Source: Dunaliella salina (Eukaryota; Chlorophyta; Chlorophyceae; Chlamydomonadales; Dunaliellaceae). From it: a stretch of DNA of 12,377 nt. The position numbers and the translations under genes were made by a program. How positions within the stretch are numbered: position 1 is the stretch's first letter; each line of letters opens with the position of its first letter. The stretch covers positions 404,474 through 416,850 of the forward strand of contig MU069607.1 of assembly GCA_002284615.2 (NCBI GenBank), in the 5' to 3' direction. Shown piece by piece: positions 1-12,377 of the stretch. Under the pieces are notes generated by a model, which was not told where the DNA came from, did not search any database, and saw only the letters and a program-made list of their open reading frames with translations.

Positions 1-686
1 GTGTGTGTGCGTGTGTTTTGCAAGTCTCAACACAAATGCACCAAGGAGTGCCAAGGAGCGCTTGCGCGTGGCAGAGTGCTTGAGTAGGGGCGTATTGGAG
101 TACCCCGCCAGCCTCATGTTGTGATAGAGGAATCCTGAGGCCTGGAAAATGGTCTATCCATAAAGAGTGTCCAAATAACACTTTTTGTTTTCGCCTGGAA
201 AACTTCAACCTGCGCCCTGCCCCTCACCTTGTAAGCAGCCAACTTAGCCCTGTTTGTGGCGGCCTACTCTTGGATTCCCAGGGCTAAGACCTTGGAGCCT
301 TATTTTGCCTGGAGCTTCAACGTGCGCTCTACCCCTCACATTTTAAGCAGCCACCTCAACCTTGTTTGTGGCGGTCTCCTCAGGGATGCCCAGGGCTTAG
401 GTGTTTGAACCTTGTTTTGCCTGGAGCTTCCATACACGCGCTGCCCCGCATCTTGTAAGCAGCCACCTCACCCCTGTTTGGGGTGGCTAACCCCTTTTGT
501 TAGCGTTTTATTTTGCCTGGACTTCAGCGCGCGCCCTGCCCCTTTCTTTGCAAGCGGCCACCTCAGCCCTTTGGTGGGAGGAAGCCTGAGGCCTGGAAAA
601 TCGTCCACATTTGCGAACTGTTTAAATTACACCCTTTATGTGTGCTTTCTTTTGCCTAGAAGTTCAGCACGTGCACTGCCCCTCAC
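1..686 (-). other. Intron after exon 7 (5' part only; runs off the left edge)
   Basis: It begins at donor GTGAGG and consists almost entirely of decayed copies of the exon 7 end (100-686). The first 15 bases of the window are the edge of another GT-rich run. No further exon is visible. Confidence 0.8.
100..686 (-). repeat. Donor-side array 6: four to five decayed copies of the end of exon 7
   Basis: Equivalent points (plus strand CCTCACCTTGTAAGC) lie at 222, 334, 445, 541 and the real 681, with a worn fragment near 112; spacing is about 96-140 bp, mostly 111. On the minus strand the 222 copy reads L-A-L-G-I-Q-E-stop and keeps AAGGTGAGG. The 334 copy reads A-L-G-I-P-E-E-T-A-T-N-K-V-E-V-A-A-stop and keeps GTGAGG. 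The 445 and 541 copies have lost the donor GT (AT and GA). Confidence 0.9.
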
Positions 687-10521
<9,835 letters not shown>

Positions 10522-10815
10522 CTGCAGTTCAACACACAGCAGGGGTCACGAGACAGCTCAAGGGGAAGCGCACATCTTGACTGCAGGTAGAGCTTGAGGC
10601 AGGTCACACACACAGCAGGGAAGGCAGGCCATGCATTTAATCACAGGAAGACCATGAGGCAGCTCACACACACAGCAGGGAGCATGAGACAGCGCTCAAG
10701 GGGTGCTCAAGGAGAAGTGCAGGTAGACCATGAAGCAGCTCACACACACAGCAGGGGGCATGAGACAGTGCTCAAGGGAAACTGCACATTGTGACTGTGG
10801 GTCAACCATGAGGCT

Positions 10816-10891
<76 letters not shown>

Positions 10892-11035
10892 CAGGGAGGG
10901 TGGGCCACGAGGAAGCTCACAGGTAAACCATGAGGTAGCTCACACACATAGCAGGGGGCATGAGACAGCGCTCAAGAGGAAGAGCCCATCTTGACAGCAG
11001 GACCATGAGGCAGATCACAGGGATGCCTGCACCTT
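10522..11035 (-). repeat. Acceptor-side array: about six copies of the 3' splice site region before exon 1
   Basis: Period about 75 bp. Plus-strand copies of the pattern CCATGAGGCAGCTCACACAC plus ACAGCAGGG lie at 10596, 10656, 10732, 10810, 10932 and 11007; the real acceptor equivalent is at 10521 (CCATCTGCAGTTCAACACAC). On the minus strand the real copy reads AACTGCAGATGG, while the copies read CTGCCTCATGG or close variants, so each lacks the acceptor AG at that point. The shared flank CTTGAGC-CTGTCTC-TG supports common origin. Confidence 0.8.
10819..10890. repeat. (CA)n microsatellite, 72 bp, inside a minisatellite unit
   Basis: A pure CA run lying exactly where the other units of the acceptor-side array carry CTCACACACACAGCAGGG. 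It is therefore an expansion of the short CA stretch of one unit. Confidence 0.97.
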
Positions 11036-11093
11036 TATTTTGCTAGCAGACCTTGCCTGGGGCTTGGGGAATGTGCACAATCCTTTTGGATGA

Positions 11094-11101
11094 GTTGTTA
11101 T
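11094..11101. repeat. Target-site duplication, left copy
   Basis: GTTGTTAT immediately outside the left end of the hAT-like element; the partner copy is at 11818-11825 with no mismatch. Confidence 0.85.
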
Positions 11102-11817
11102 CAGGCTTGTACACCTACGGTTGACGGTTCGCTGTACGATTTTACTGGATGGTACCGTTCTACGGTTTTAAACCGTCTTTTCCAAATTTCCAAATTTTGG
11201 ACCGTTCAAACACTGTGAGACGGTATGATGGTTGGTTCGGTCCGTAAATTCTGCTTGCTTACCAAAATGTCACGTTGGGAGTGTCTGAACACCTCTGGAA
11301 AAACAAAATAAGAACAAAGACCCAAAACTGCTGAACTGCAAGTCTAAATTTAAGCTACTTCAAATGTCCAACCCCCTAAGAGGCCTCCTGACCCCCTCCA
11401 TCCCGTGCCCCCCTTCCCCCCCCTCCTTCATCCATCGAGGACCCTCAATCCCCTGCTGCTGCTACTGCTGCTGATGCTGGGGTGCCCTGGTCAAGCCCCC
11501 CCTGGGGCAGGCATGCTAGCCCCCCCCAAGGCAAGCCTTGCTTGCTTCATGGCCTTGCTGTGCAATTGCATTTTGCACTCGATACATATTAATTGAGGTA
11601 AAAATTTAAAAATTTGCTTGCAGACGCTGGATAGCGGCCATGCAAGCACAGCCATGCAAGCACCGTGTGGCCCTGCAGAGCCAGAAGGCGGAACCGACTG
11701 GGCAATGCCACCGTCGGTTTCTTGAAAGCGTCTTTCGCAATTTGAATCGAACCAAAACGTGCATCGAACCGTTTAGACGGTCAGAATTATGAGAGAGGGC
11801 GTGGGTGTACAAGCCTG
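11102..11817. mobile_element. Non-autonomous hAT-like DNA transposon (716 bp)
   Basis: Terminal inverted repeats: the left end reads CAGGCTTGTACACC-T-ACG and the right end, reversed, CAGGCTTGTACACC-C-ACG (17 of 18 match). Both ends are flanked by the same 8 bp, GTTGTTAT (11094-11101 and 11818-11825). An 8-bp target duplication with T second and A seventh, and ends starting CAG, fit the hAT superfamily. Inside both ends are many copies of ACGGTT/AACCGT words (for example 11116-11260 and 11698-11785), as expected of subterminal transposase-binding repeats. There is no transposase reading frame; the middle holds C-rich and CTG-rich simple sequence. It must be moved by a full element elsewhere. 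Confidence 0.85.
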
Positions 11818-11825
11818 GTTGTTAT
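11818..11825. repeat. Target-site duplication, right copy
   Basis: GTTGTTAT immediately outside the right end of the hAT-like element, identical to 11094-11101. Confidence 0.85.
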
Positions 11826-11998
11826 CCATATCCTACAGCCACAATCTCCCTTCAACGTGAACTCCCTTCAATATTGCTCTCTCTTACATCAACGGGACTT
11901 CACCAGCGCTTCTTCTTTAAATCATTGGGCTTTCTTGTATCAACAGGACTTGAGAGACCAAAATTCACGACGAATGGGCTGACTCTCCATGATTCCAT

Positions 11999-12300
11999 GG
12001 TTCCACTTCAATTCTACGGTGTTGGGGCATGCACGCACACCTGCATCAATTTATGCATCATGCACGCTCACCTGCCCAATTGCATGCGCACCACACTTAT
12101 GATGGGCAGGCTCATGATGAATGGGCACACACACACACAACCACTGGTTCCACTTCAATGCATGCGCGCACACCTGCCTTGTGTCGATGCATCATGCGCG
12201 CTCACCTGCCCAATTGCACGCGCACCAGGCTTGTAATGGATGGGTAGACATCACTGGTCCCACTTCAATGCCTAAACGTTTGGGGGCCCCCCACCTGCCC
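11999..12300. repeat. Array with GGTTCCACTTCAAT and CACCTGCCCAATTGCA units
   Basis: GGTTCCACTTCAAT or a one-base variant occurs at 11999, 12146 and 12256. Between them lie repeated GCATGCACGCACACCTGC and CGCTCACCTGCCCAATTGCA words. On the minus strand these give repeated junction-like words GGGCAGGTGAGCG and GGCAGGTGTGCG, so this may be the donor-side array of the unseen upstream exon. That reading is only a suggestion. Confidence 0.65.
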
Positions 12301-12377
12301 CAATGCGCACCCACCAACATCAATGCCCCGATGTACACAATGCCCCAATGCGATGCCCCGATGCACACAATGCCCCA
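12286..12377. repeat. CAATGCCCCGATG short-unit array at the window edge
   Basis: CAATGCCCC or GATGCCCCGATG recurs at least five times in the last 90 bp and continues past the edge. On the minus strand it includes CGCATTGGGGCATTG, which can be read H-W-G-I, similar to the L-A-H-F-G-I words that precede the M-Q-K-T block in USP5. One match of four residues is weak evidence. Confidence 0.5.

Larger units (their letters stand above)
10522..12377 (-). other. Intron before exon 1 (3' part only; runs off the right edge)
   Basis: At least 1856 bp of intron, ending in the acceptor TTGAACTGCAG. Moving away from the exon it holds the acceptor-copy minisatellite (10522-11035) with a nested (CA)n run, a short unique stretch, a hAT-like element (11102-11817), a short doublet around 11880-11960 (C-A-T-C-A-A-C-G-G-G-A-C-T-T type) and a repeat array from about 11999 to the window end. 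I found no exon here. The upstream exon, which should encode the end of the zinc-finger part, must lie beyond 12377. Confidence 0.75.

Noticed and set aside
11405..11596. Small leucine-rich open frame inside the hAT-like element
   Set aside because: It is a translation of CTG/CCT simple sequence and resembles no transposase.

Overview
The window is one stretch of a single intron-rich nuclear gene read on the minus strand. It encodes part of a ubiquitin-specific protease of the USP5/isopeptidase T/UBP14 family. Seven exons can be placed, all with GT-AG introns and matching reading phases: 10521-10401, 8050-8004, 7172-7062, 6051-5967, 5365-5205, 3364-3260 and 794-687. Joined, they give 246 continuous residues with no internal stop. 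They cover the linker before the catalytic domain, the Cys box (G-N-T-C-Y), the K-G-H-P-E-F-S and Q-Q-D-A region, and the stretch before the next conserved block. The gene is incomplete at both ends: the N-terminal zinc-finger part lies beyond the right edge, and the rest of the catalytic domain (His box) and the UBA domains lie beyond the left edge. No other gene could be supported on either strand.

The organism is a eukaryote. Small GC-rich exons, 0.6-2.5 kb introns, long (CA)n runs and dense minisatellites suggest a chlorophyte green alga, perhaps Dunaliella-like. This is inference from style and protein similarity, not proof.

About 95% of the window is intron, and most of that is tandem repeat. 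The main observation is what the repeats are made of. In five introns the repeat array starts at the 5' splice site, and its units are degenerate copies of the end of the preceding exon, the splice donor and the first intron bases (9640-10401, 6590-7062, 4985-5205, 2780-3260, 100-687). A sixth (7857-8003) repeats the donor and the intron start only. In the intron before the first exon the array sits on the other side and copies the acceptor (10518-11035). In the intron before exon 6 a duplicated, decayed exon start lies about 270 bp upstream of the real one. The gene's introns therefore appear to have grown, at least partly, by tandem copying of their own splice junctions, leaving many decoy junctions, some intact and some disabled.

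Other content: a 716-bp non-autonomous hAT-like DNA transposon with an 18-bp terminal inverted repeat and a perfect 8-bp target duplication (11102-11817); four long (CA)n/(GT)n runs, one ending about 19 nt from a splice acceptor and one nested inside a minisatellite unit; and a 19-bp perfect inverted repeat in the intron after the Cys-box micro-exon.
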